Source: Candidatus Azambacteria bacterium
Lineage (GTDB): Bacteria; Patescibacteriota; Minisyncoccia; GWC2-36-17; M10-OD1-4
Direction of reading: 5' to 3'
NCBI GenBank assembly: GCA_016200995.1
Contig: JACQDS010000010.1
Coordinates: 1 to 12,332 of the forward strand
DNA length: 12,332 bases
The translations under genes and the position numbers were made by a program. This document shows positions 1 to 6,527 of the stretch, one piece after another. How positions within the stretch are numbered: the stretch's first letter is position 1; the number at the start of each line of letters is the position of its first letter. The notes below the pieces were generated by a model that ran no database searches, had not been told where the DNA came from, and saw nothing but the letters and a program-made list of their open reading frames with translations.

Positions 1-27
1 GGACTTATTCCCGAAATGGCACAATGA
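1..27 (+). other. Possible last codons of an upstream gene (tail only)
   Basis: An open frame enters from the left edge and reads GLIPEMAQ before a TGA at 25-27. The TGA overlaps the ATG at 24-26 in an ATGA arrangement, which is typical of translationally coupled genes in an operon. If the following 88 codons are the start of nuoH, the natural neighbour would be another complex I subunit gene such as nuoG. Eight residues are too few to identify it, so this is inference from the overlap only. Confidence 0.3.
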
Positions 28-287
28 AATATTTATACGACTTCACATATCTCACAGATGAAATCCATAATTGGCTTTACGCTCATTGTTCTCCGTTAAT
101 GACAATGTTGTTGGAGTTTATGATTGTCGGAGTGTGCGTGCTGAGCGTTTGCGTTTTGCTGGCAATCATTTTCGTTTACATGGAAAGAAAAGTTGCCGCA
201 TTCATGCAGCTTCGCCGCGGACCGAATCGCGTGGGGCCGAAAGGAACATTGCAGATCATCGCAGATACGGTGAAACTTCTTTTGAAA
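24..287 (+). pseudogene. nuoH: N-terminal fragment of NADH-quinone oxidoreductase subunit H (NuoH)
   Basis: The first 88 codons match the start of NuoH, the membrane subunit of respiratory complex I at the quinone-binding joint. Seen directly: one strongly hydrophobic segment at about residues 28-52, then the ERK motif (54-56) and the family hallmark RRGPNRVGPKGTLQ (64-77), followed by IADTVKLLLK (79-88). NuoH is normally about 320-350 residues with eight or so membrane spans. Here the similarity stops at residue 88 and the frame continues as RlmN, so this piece cannot make a working NuoH. GC counted by hand over 1-280 is about 44%, against about 37% for 601-720 in the RlmN part. No other respiratory gene is visible in the window. 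The fragment most likely comes from another locus or another genome. Confidence 0.75.
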
Positions 288-1190
288 ACCGGCGATGGAA
301 ATTTCATAGAAACGGTGCTTATGAAGCATATCCCCAGCGTCAAGTCGCAGAGAGAGGACGCGACAGGAAGAAACACAGTATGCATATCTTCGCAAGCCGG
401 ATGTCCTATGGCCTGCTCTTTTTGCGCGACAGGAAAAATGGGACTTAAAAGAAATTTAACATCAGAAGAGATAGTTGATCAGGTTTTGCATTTTGCAAGG
501 CTATTAAAAAAAGAAAATGAAAAGGTTCACCCCGTTAGAAGTCGCGCTCACGCCTCAGGCGCGAGTCCATCTGGGACCGCTGGCGCGGCTACTTCTAACG
601 GGGTAAATAATATAGTTTTTATGGGAATGGGTGAGCCGTTTCATAATTATGACAATGTTATGGAAGCGGTAAGAACATTAAATGACAAAGACGGATTCAA
701 TCTCGGCGTCAGGCATATTTCAATATCAACTTGCGGAGTGGTGCCGGCGATAAAAAGATTCGCCGATGAAAAGACTCAGGTCAATCTCGCCATCTCTTTG
801 CATGCGCCAAACGACGAAGTGAGAAACAAGATCATGCCGGTCAATAGGGCATACAATATGAAAAAACTTCTTGAGGCGGTGGATTATTATATAAAAAAGA
901 CAAACAGAAAAGTGATGTTTGAGTATATATTGATAGACGGAATAAACGACAGCAAAGAGAATGCGGAGGAACTGGCAAAGATAATGAAAAAGAAACTTTA
1001 TCACGTAAATCTGATAAAATATCATGACACCGGCGTTTACAAAACATCGCCAAAAGAAAAAAGGCATGATTTTTTTGATATACTGAAAAAAGCCGGAGTG
1101 TCCGCGACTTTCAGGATAAGTTTTGGCGAAGACATAGACGCGGCTTGCGGTCAGCTTTCAACAAAAGAAAATGAAAAGGAAAAACAATAA
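24..1190 (+). CDS. rlmN: Chimeric ORF: NuoH start fused in frame to the RlmN radical-SAM methyltransferase domain
   Basis: From about residue 89 to the end this is RlmN, the dual-specificity enzyme that methylates C2 of adenine in 23S rRNA (A2503) and some tRNAs, using two SAM molecules and a 4Fe-4S cluster. Visible residues: cluster cysteines C127, C131, C134 (CxxxCxxC); C120, seven residues earlier, matching the E. coli C118 position; GMGEP at 201-205; and C375 in GEDIDAACGQ, matching the methyl-carrying C355 of E. coli. The normal RlmN N-terminal region of roughly 90 residues is missing and replaced by NuoH sequence; RlmN similarity begins at about GDGNFIETVLM (90-100). A glycine/alanine/serine-rich segment of about 25 residues (169-193) interrupts the domain just before the GMGEP strand and is encoded by a palindromic repeat. 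The 3' end overlaps mnmA by 20 bases. The RlmN identity is secure; the 5' end is not its natural start. Confidence 0.9.
   Translation: MKYLYDFTYLTDEIHNWLYAHCSPLMTMLLEFMIVGVCVLSVCVLLAIIFVYMERKVAAFMQLRRGPNRVGPKGTLQIIADTVKLLLKTGDGNFIETVLMKHIPSVKSQREDATGRNTVCISSQAGCPMACSFCATGKMGLKRNLTSEEIVDQVLHFARLLKKENEKVHPVRSRAHASGASPSGTAGAATSNGVNNIVFMGMGEPFHNYDNVMEAVRTLNDKDGFNLGVRHISISTCGVVPAIKRFADEKTQVNLAISLHAPNDEVRNKIMPVNRAYNMKKLLEAVDYYIKKTNRKVMFEYILIDGINDSKENAEELAKIMKKKLYHVNLIKYHDTGVYKTSPKEKRHDFFDILKKAGVSATFRISFGEDIDAACGQLSTKENEKEKQ
529..604 (+). repeat. Palindromic element inserted in frame within rlmN (CCCCGTTAGAA family)
   Basis: Perfect 14-base arms, ACCCCGTTAGAAGT at 529-542 and its reverse complement at 591-604, enclose a 48-base GC-rich interior. 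The interior can form two further hairpins: 547-565 (CTCACGCC, loop TCA, GGCGCGAG, with one A-C mismatch) and 577-588 (CCGC, loop TGGC, GCGG). The predicted fold is a three-way junction. The element is open in the rlmN frame and encodes about 25 residues absent from ordinary RlmN. The terminal sequence CCCCGTTAGAA/TTCTAACGGGG recurs at 9480-9588 with a different interior. The design resembles the Rickettsia palindromic elements known to sit in frame inside genes, but no homology to those is claimed. Confidence 0.85.
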
Positions 1191-2256
1191 AAGAAAGGTC
1201 TTCGTCGCTATGTCCGGCGGAGTGGATAGCTCGGTGGCGGCTTTGCTTTTAAAAAAGTCTGGTTATGATGTCATCGGCGTTTTTATGAAGAATTGGTCGG
1301 ACGCGAGCTTTTTAAAAGACAAAAAAATGTGTCCGTGGGAAGAGGATCAAAAAGACGCAAGAAAGGCGGCCGCAAAGCTCGGTATTCCTTTTTATACATT
1401 TGACTTTGAAAGAGAATACAAGGAGAAAGTGGTTGAATATATGATAAACGGCTACAAAAACGGGATCACGCCAAACCCGGATGTTATGTGCAACAAAGAG
1501 ATAAAATTCAAGATTTTCTTGGAAAAATCTCTGGCGCTTGGCGCTGACTTCATCGCTACCGGACATTATGCGCGCATAGAAAAAAAAGATCAAAAATTTT
1601 ATCTTTTGGCCGGAAAAGATAAAAACAAAGATCAGTCATATTTTTTAAATACACTTGGACAACACGAACTTTCGCATACAATTTTCCCAATAGGGGAGTA
1701 TGAAAAACAAAAAATAAGGAAAATGGCGGAGAAATTCGGATTTGAAAATGCAAAGAAAAAAGACAGTCAAGGGGTTTGTTTCATAGGAGAGCTCGATGTT
1801 TTTGAATTTTTAAAAAGCAAAATACCCGCTCATAATGGAGAGATAAGAACAAAAGACGGGAAAGTTGTCGGCAAGCATCAGGGTGTGGAATTTTACACAA
1901 TAGGCCAAAGGCACGGCATCGGTTCTCCCGGAGGCGGAATGGCGTATTATGTGGTCAAAAAAGATGCAAAAAACAATATACTTTATGTGGCGGAGGGGGA
2001 GAATGATGAAGATCTTTACAAGGGAGGTTTTTTGGCAAAAGATGCGCATTGGACGCTTGATAAGCCTCCGAAATTTCCTTTAAAATGTCGGGCAAGGATA
2101 AGATACAGGCAGCCGCTTTCGGAATGTGTTGTGAATGAAAAAGAAAAAGATGTTTTGGAGGTAAAATTTTTGACTCCGCAAAGAGCTGTTGCGCCCGGCC
2201 AATCTGCAGTATTTTACGATTGCGATATTGTGCTTGGCGGTGCTATAATACAATGA
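1171..2256 (+). CDS. mnmA: tRNA-specific 2-thiouridylase MnmA
   Basis: MnmA puts sulfur on C2 of the wobble uridine (U34) of tRNAs for Lys, Glu and Gln, activating the base with ATP and receiving sulfur as a persulfide relay in the cytoplasm. Seen in the 361-residue protein: the PP-loop SGGVDSS (15-21) after the first beta strand, TPNPDVMCNKEIKF with catalytic C107, ATGHYAR (129-135), the DQSYFL substrate motif (154-159), and the second catalytic cysteine C203 in SQGVCFIGE. YTIGQRHG (242-249) and the C-terminal beta-barrel ending in GGAII are also present. Length is normal for the family. The start at 1171 lies 20 bases inside the rlmN 3' end; the next internal Met is in the PP-loop strand and is too late. 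There is no strong Shine-Dalgarno sequence, so coupling to rlmN translation is likely. Confidence 0.96.
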   Translation: MKRKNNKRKVFVAMSGGVDSSVAALLLKKSGYDVIGVFMKNWSDASFLKDKKMCPWEEDQKDARKAAAKLGIPFYTFDFEREYKEKVVEYMINGYKNGITPNPDVMCNKEIKFKIFLEKSLALGADFIATGHYARIEKKDQKFYLLAGKDKNKDQSYFLNTLGQHELSHTIFPIGEYEKQKIRKMAEKFGFENAKKKDSQGVCFIGELDVFEFLKSKIPAHNGEIRTKDGKVVGKHQGVEFYTIGQRHGIGSPGGGMAYYVVKKDAKNNILYVAEGENDEDLYKGGFLAKDAHWTLDKPPKFPLKCRARIRYRQPLSECVVNEKEKDVLEVKFLTPQRAVAPGQSAVFYDCDIVLGGAIIQ

Positions 2257-2328
2257 ACGTAAAATGCAAAACAGAAAATTTAAAATAATATATTTTGCGC
2301 TTTTCGCTTTGAATTCTTAATTTTTAAC
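2257..2328. other. AT-rich intergenic spacer with imperfect inverted words
   Basis: This 72-base gap between mnmA and the Nudix gene holds no ORF. It is a mosaic of A/T-rich words. GCAAAA near its left end and TTTTGC near its middle could pair weakly, and GCGCTTTTCGC follows. There is no clear T-tract terminator and no convincing promoter, and the downstream ATG at 2329 has no Shine-Dalgarno sequence in front of it. Confidence 0.5.
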
Positions 2329-2763
2329 ATGCCAAGACCAAAAGAAGGAAAATCAAGAGACGGCGCGCCGATGCATTATTCAGTGGGCGCTCTCATAGAG
2401 ATGGGCGGAAGATACCTTTTGATAGACAGGGCGAATTTTCCATTTGGTTTTGCCGGCGTTGCCGGACATATAGACGAAGGCGAAAACGAGATCCAGGCTT
2501 TAAAAAGAGAGGTGGAAGAGGAGAGCGGGCTTAAAGTTGAACGTTTCAGGCTTATTTTTGAAGAGCCTATATTTCACGACAGGTGTTCAAGAGGGATCAC
2601 CGGACATTATTGGTATCTTTTTGAATGTTCCGTTTCCGGAGAGTTAAAGCAGGATGAGAGCGAAGCAAAAAGCATCGGCTGGTACAGCAAAGAAAAAATC
2701 CAAAATTTAAAACTGGAGCCGGCTTGGGAACACTGGTTTAAAAAATTAAATATTATAGAATGA
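2329..2763 (+). CDS. Nudix hydrolase, full length
   Basis: A 144-residue Nudix-fold protein, expected to hydrolyse a nucleoside diphosphate linked to some other moiety (a damaged nucleotide, ADP-sugar or similar), with Mg2+. The Nudix box is complete at residues 46-68: G46, x5, E52, x7, then REVEEESGL (60-68), fitting GX5EX7REUXEEXGU exactly. Strand-like segments YSVGALIEMGGRYLLIDR precede it, and the C-terminal half contains GHYWYLFECSV and a WYSKEKI segment that are usual in the fold. The substrate cannot be read from the sequence. Its TGA stop overlaps the alaS ATG (ATGATG), so it is probably translated together with alaS. The start at 2329 is the first in-frame ATG; an ATG at 2371 (MHYSVG) is a possible alternative because neither has a good ribosome binding site. 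Confidence 0.88.
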   Translation: MPRPKEGKSRDGAPMHYSVGALIEMGGRYLLIDRANFPFGFAGVAGHIDEGENEIQALKREVEEESGLKVERFRLIFEEPIFHDRCSRGITGHYWYLFECSVSGELKQDESEAKSIGWYSKEKIQNLKLEPAWEHWFKKLNIIE

Positions 2764-4640
2764 TGCAAAATTTAACAGGAGATCAAATAAGAGAGAAATT
2801 TCTAAATTTTTTCCAAAAAAACGGACATTATGTTTTTCCTTCCGCCTCTTTATTGCCGGAAGATAAAACCGTGCTTTTCATCACGGCCGGAATGCAGCCT
2901 TTAGTGCCGTATCTCGTCGGGAGAGAGCATCCGAAAGGCAAGAGGCTCGCAAGCAGCCAAAAATGTTTAAGAACGGATGATATTTTGGAGGTCGGTGATA
3001 ACAGGCATCTGACATTTTTTGAGATGCTCGGCAATTGGTCGCTCGGCGACTATTTTAAAAAAGAGGCGATCTTATGGAGCTTTGAACTTCTAACCTCAAA
3101 AGACAACGGCTTTGGAATAGATCCAAACAAGCTTTCTGTCACGGTGTTTGAGGGGGATGAAAATGCGCCAAGGGATGACGAGGCGATAAATATTTGGGTT
3201 GAAGCCTTCAAGTCGGCCGGCATTCAAGCAGGCTTGGGAAACAAGATATACGCTTATCCAAAAAAGAAAAATTGGTGGGGTCCGGTAGGAGACTCCGGTC
3301 CTTGCGGTCCGGATACGGAGATATTTTACGACACAGAAAAAGAACATCAAAGAAGCTTTGGCGAAAAATGCCATGTCAATTGCGACTGCGGAAAATATGT
3401 TGAGATATGGAATAATGTCTTTATGGAGTACCAAAAAACAAAAGACGGCAAGTACGAACCTTTAGCTCAAAAAAATGTTGATACCGGAATGGGGCTTGAA
3501 AGGATAGTGATGCTTCTGCAAAATAAACCCACAGTATTTGAAACTGATCTTTTATGGCCGATAATAGGCGAGACAATAAAACAATCCGGCATACCTTACG
3601 AGGCTCAAACCCACTCATACAGGATAATCGCAGATCACTTGAGAGCCTCGGCATTTTTGATAGCCGATGGCGTTCTGCCTTCAAACACCGAGCAGGGATA
3701 TATATTAAGACGTCTTTTAAGGCGCGCGTTCAGGCATGCAAAAATGCTTAATTTAAGAAGCTATTTTTATGCGGATCTGACAAAAAAGATATCAGAGATA
3801 TACAAAAACAGATATCCTGAAATATCAAAAAAGGAAAATGAGATATTGACAGTAATGCATGACGAAGAAGAGAAATTTTCAAAAGCTCTTGAAAAAGGCT
3901 TGAAATACCTCAAGAGCTGGGGAGAAAAAAACAGAGCCGGCACGGCAAACGCAAAAAATTTGTCAGAAGAAGAGATAGGAGACTTGATATTTTATATGTA
4001 CGAAAGCCATGGCTTTCCGATGGACGACACACTGGAAGAGATACGCAATATGGGCTGGCAGTTTGATATTGAAAAAGCGAAAAACATTGCCGATGAGAAA
4101 TTTAAAAAACATCAGGAGGTTTCAAGATCCGGCGCCGAAAAGAAATTCGGCGGACACGGACTTTTACTGCAAACGGGAGAGCTTAAAGCGGCAAACGAAG
4201 AGGAACTTCAAAAAGTGACAAAACTTCACACCGCAACGCACCTCTTGCATGAAGCTTTAAGAAGAGTGCTTGGAGAGCACGTGATGCAAAAAGGCTCGGA
4301 TATTACGGCAGAAAGGCTGAGATTTGATTTTTCGCATCCGCAGAAAATGACCGATGAAGAGAAAAAGAAAGTAGAGGATATGGTAAATTCTGAAATACAA
4401 AAAGGCATGGAAGTGAAAATGGAAGAAATGGAATATGAAAAAGCCACACAAACCGGAGCGCTGGGACTTTTTAAGGATAAATATGAAAATAAGGTAAAAG
4501 TTTACTCAGTTGGAGCTTTTTCAAAAGAGCTTTGCGGAGGCCCGCATGTTAAAAACACGAGCGAGAGAGGAAAATTTAAGATACTGAAAGAAGAATCCTC
4601 TTCGGCCGGCATAAGAAGGATCAAAGCGGCAGTATTGTAA
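2760..4640 (+). CDS. alaS: Alanyl-tRNA synthetase, short form without C-Ala domain
   Basis: A class II synthetase that charges tRNA-Ala and edits mis-charged Ser/Gly. Seen in the 626 residues: catalytic core with TAGMQPLVPY (42-51), LRTDDILEVGDNRHLTFFEMLGNWS (70-94), GPCGPDTEIFY (180-190), EIWNNVFMEY (215-224), DTGMGLERI (241-249), then the tRNA recognition region, then the editing site with HTATH (490-494) and CGGPH (592-596), whose two His, Cys and His are the usual zinc ligands. E. coli AlaRS has 876 residues. This one ends at SSSAGIRRIKAAVL, where the C-Ala oligomerisation domain would begin, and it goes from SRSGAEKKFGG straight to the HTATH region, lacking the small beta-barrel that normally precedes it. 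Such minimal forms are known in CPR bacteria. Start is ATG 2760 or the adjacent ATG 2763; both overlap or abut the Nudix stop. Confidence 0.96.
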   Translation: MMQNLTGDQIREKFLNFFQKNGHYVFPSASLLPEDKTVLFITAGMQPLVPYLVGREHPKGKRLASSQKCLRTDDILEVGDNRHLTFFEMLGNWSLGDYFKKEAILWSFELLTSKDNGFGIDPNKLSVTVFEGDENAPRDDEAINIWVEAFKSAGIQAGLGNKIYAYPKKKNWWGPVGDSGPCGPDTEIFYDTEKEHQRSFGEKCHVNCDCGKYVEIWNNVFMEYQKTKDGKYEPLAQKNVDTGMGLERIVMLLQNKPTVFETDLLWPIIGETIKQSGIPYEAQTHSYRIIADHLRASAFLIADGVLPSNTEQGYILRRLLRRAFRHAKMLNLRSYFYADLTKKISEIYKNRYPEISKKENEILTVMHDEEEKFSKALEKGLKYLKSWGEKNRAGTANAKNLSEEEIGDLIFYMYESHGFPMDDTLEEIRNMGWQFDIEKAKNIADEKFKKHQEVSRSGAEKKFGGHGLLLQTGELKAANEEELQKVTKLHTATHLLHEALRRVLGEHVMQKGSDITAERLRFDFSHPQKMTDEEKKKVEDMVNSEIQKGMEVKMEEMEYEKATQTGALGLFKDKYENKVKVYSVGAFSKELCGGPHVKNTSERGKFKILKEESSSAGIRRIKAAVL

Positions 4641-4686
4641 AAAAATACATTTTTTGATATCATTGGCAAATATTAATAATAAAATT

Positions 4687-4869
4687 ATGAGAGAAAAAAA
4701 ATATATTTTAAAAAGAATAGGCGATGGGAAAAGCGCGCATCTTTTAGTGAATGCAGATGATGAAAAAGACATCTTAAAACTTTGTTCTTGCGGAAGAACA
4801 GAGAACAAAGATTACACTTGCGACGGCTCTCATAAAAAAGATACGGAAAACAACGGATGCTGCGGATGA
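4687..4869 (+). CDS. Small CDGSH-type iron-sulfur protein
   Basis: A 60-residue protein with one CDGSH motif: C33, C35, C45 and H49, in the order CSC...TCDGSH, the three-Cys one-His set that holds a 2Fe-2S cluster in this family. The spacing between C35 and C45 is nine residues, where the canonical motif has eight, and the usual proline before the CDG is missing, so it is a variant. A CCG tail (58-60) adds two more cysteines. The role of small bacterial CDGSH proteins is usually given as redox or cluster transfer; no partner can be named from the sequence. An in-frame TTG at 4654 would add 11 residues, but ATG 4687 is more natural. The TGA stop overlaps the ATG of the next gene (ATGA at 4866-4869), so the two are probably translationally coupled. 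Confidence 0.8.
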   Translation: MREKKYILKRIGDGKSAHLLVNADDEKDILKLCSCGRTENKDYTCDGSHKKDTENNGCCG

Positions 4870-6164
4870 GAAATAATATAATACATTCCGGCGCCGACGA
4901 GCTCAAATACGAAATAAGAGAGATCCTAAAAAAAGCCAAAACAGTAGAAAAATTCGGCGTTGATATTACATGGGAGAATATAGGCGACCCGGTGGCAAAA
5001 GGCGAGAAGATCCCGATATGGATAAAAGAAATTATAAAAAATGCTGTTGATGAAGATGATTCTTTCAGATATTCTCCGACGAAAGGCTTGGATGAGACGC
5101 GGGAGTTCATTGCGGATTTAAGAAACCAATTTGAAGGAGCGCATATCACAAAGGAAGATGTGATATTTTTCAACGGCCTTGGCGACGCAATATCAAAGAT
5201 CTACACATATCTCAATAAAAATGCCAGGGTCATTGGACCTTCTCCGGCATACTCAACGCATTCTTCGGCCGAAGCGGCTCACTCGGGCGCGAAGCACATC
5301 ACATACAAGCTTGACCCAAATAACGGCTGGCTGCCTGATTTTGAAGACCTGAAAAAAAAGATAAAAGAGAACAAAGAAATCTCTGGCATTTTAATAATAA
5401 ACCCTGATAATCCTACGGGCGTTGTTTACGGCAGGGAGGTGATGCAGAAGTTCGTGGATATCGCAAAAGAATTTGATCTTTTTATCGTCTGCGACGAGAT
5501 ATACACTAATATTTGGCATAATAATATAAGACCGGTAAGGCTTTCGGAAGTTATAGGCGAGGTTCCTGGAATATCAATGCGCGGCATCTCAAAGGAGTTT
5601 CCGTGGCCGGGAGCAAGATGCGGTTGGATAGAGGTTTACAATAAAGAGAAAGATACGCAATTTGAAAGATATATAAAAACTCTTGTGGACGCCAAGATGC
5701 TTGAAGTCTGCTCAACCACATTGCCGCAAAGAGTGATACCGAAGGTTATCCCTGACCCAAGGTATAAAGCGTATCACAAAGAAAGAAACGCAATCTACGG
5801 AAAAAAAGCGGAGATCCTTTATGAAAAACTGAAAAATGTTGAAGGTATAACAACGCACAAGCCCGGAGGGGCTTTCTATATGACCGTTGTATTTAAAGAT
5901 GGCATTTTAAAGGAAAACCAGACATTGAAAATAAAAAATGAAGATCTTAAAAAATTCATAGAAAAAGAGGTTGTCGGAGTTCCACTGGATAAAAGGTTCG
6001 TTTATTATCTTTTAGCATCTTCCGGAATATGCGTGGTTCCTCTAAGTGGTTTTAATTGCGACTTGCACGGGTTCAGGATGACACTTTTGGAAACCAACGA
6101 AGAAAAATTCAAAAAAACAGCGGAAATTTTGGCTGAAAAAATAAAAGAATATATAAATAGTTGA
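4866..6164 (+). CDS. PLP-dependent aminotransferase, class I/II
   Basis: A fold-type I aminotransferase of 432 residues from ATG 4866. Seen: NWENIGDP-like entrance segment (TWENIGDPVAKGEKIP), FFNGLGDAISK, INPDNPTG (178-185) for cofactor and substrate contact, D210 in CDEIY that pairs with the pyridine nitrogen, and the Schiff-base lysine K243 in ISKEFPWPGARCGW, whose R251 is the usual phosphate contact. The FPWPGARCGW signature and the long insert VCSTTLPQRVIPKVI belong to a subgroup often annotated simply as class I/II aminotransferase. Alanine or aspartate type specificity cannot be told from the sequence. The ATG at 4866 overlaps the CDGSH stop; an ATG nine bases earlier (4857) is also in frame. 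The stop codon at 6162-6164 lies inside the next promoter's -35 box. Confidence 0.9.
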   Translation: MRNNIIHSGADELKYEIREILKKAKTVEKFGVDITWENIGDPVAKGEKIPIWIKEIIKNAVDEDDSFRYSPTKGLDETREFIADLRNQFEGAHITKEDVIFFNGLGDAISKIYTYLNKNARVIGPSPAYSTHSSAEAAHSGAKHITYKLDPNNGWLPDFEDLKKKIKENKEISGILIINPDNPTGVVYGREVMQKFVDIAKEFDLFIVCDEIYTNIWHNNIRPVRLSEVIGEVPGISMRGISKEFPWPGARCGWIEVYNKEKDTQFERYIKTLVDAKMLEVCSTTLPQRVIPKVIPDPRYKAYHKERNAIYGKKAEILYEKLKNVEGITTHKPGGAFYMTVVFKDGILKENQTLKIKNEDLKKFIEKEVVGVPLDKRFVYYLLASSGICVVPLSGFNCDLHGFRMTLLETNEEKFKKTAEILAEKIKEYINS

Positions 6165-6189
6165 TATATTTTTTCATGAATGATATCAT
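6161..6189 (+). promoter_or_regulatory. Sigma70-type promoter for the second Nudix gene
   Basis: TTGATA (6161-6166) and TATCAT (6184-6189) are separated by exactly 17 bases and each differs from consensus at one position. TGA directly before the -10 box gives the extended -10 form (TGn). Transcription would start near 6196, about 20 bases ahead of the ATG at 6217. The -35 box overlaps the aminotransferase stop codon. Confidence 0.65.
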
Positions 6190-6203
6190 GTAGTTGACTT
6201 AAA

Positions 6204-6209
6204 AAGGAG
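6204..6209 (+). promoter_or_regulatory. Strong Shine-Dalgarno sequence AAGGAG
   Basis: AAGGAG ends seven bases before ATG 6217, ideal spacing. It is the clearest ribosome binding site in the window, where most other starts have none, and it fixes the start of the short Nudix gene. Confidence 0.8.
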
Positions 6210-6216
6210 TAAAAAT

Positions 6217-6483
6217 ATGCCAAAGATAATAATCGCGTCAGGGCCGGTGATCGTTGAAAATAATAAAGTGCTTTTAAATAAGCACGGGGATGATGATTTT
6301 TGGAAATTTTGCGGCGGTAAGGTGGAGGATTACAATACAGATCTCATTGAAAATGCGCGTAGGGAGGTAAAAGAGGAAATGGGTATTTATATTGAGATCC
6401 TTGATAAAAATCCTTTCATAATGCATATTCAAAAAGAAAAAGAAAGCGAAAAACCGGTATTAAAACATTTTAAATTCATTTAA
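6217..6483 (+). CDS. Short Nudix-like protein, probably C-terminally truncated
   Basis: An 88-residue protein with the first half of a Nudix fold. ASGPVIVENNKVLLNKHG and FWKFCGGKVED are the usual strands, and REVKEEMGI (49-57) is a perfect second half of the Nudix box. The first half is off: the spacing from G34 carries one extra residue and the expected Glu is replaced (T41 in the aligned position). Full Nudix domains have about 130-150 residues, so the last strands and helix are missing. The frame stops just before the shared terminator, and I found no recognisable Nudix continuation in the other frames. A strong promoter and ribosome binding site argue that it is expressed all the same. 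It could be a decaying gene or a small regulatory relative. Confidence 0.65.
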   Translation: MPKIIIASGPVIVENNKVLLNKHGDDDFWKFCGGKVEDYNTDLIENARREVKEEMGIYIEILDKNPFIMHIQKEKESEKPVLKHFKFI

Positions 6484-6493
6484 CTATAAAAAC

Positions 6494-6527
6494 GCACAGC
6501 TTTTAAAAAAAGCTGTGCTTCTTTTTT
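6494..6527. terminator. Bidirectional rho-independent terminator
   Basis: GCACAGCTTTT (6494-6504), a three-A loop, and AAAAGCTGTGC (6508-6518) form a perfect 11-bp stem. On the plus strand it is followed by TTCTTTTTT; on the minus strand by GTTTTTATA. It lies between two converging genes, the short Nudix gene and gpmI, and can end both transcripts. Confidence 0.9.

Noticed and set aside
24..287. A complex I (nuo) operon
   Set aside because: Only the first 88 codons of one subunit are present and the frame switches to RlmN; no other nuo gene is in the window.
529..604. A tRNA or self-splicing intron inside rlmN
   Set aside because: The three-way fold has no tRNA consensus bases, no acceptor stem or anticodon arm of proper size, and it is too short for a group I or II intron; the frame is open through it.
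4641..4686. A promoter (TTGATA ... TAATAA) upstream of the CDGSH gene
   Set aside because: The -35-like TTGATA is fine but the -10 candidate at 17 bases matches only three of six positions.
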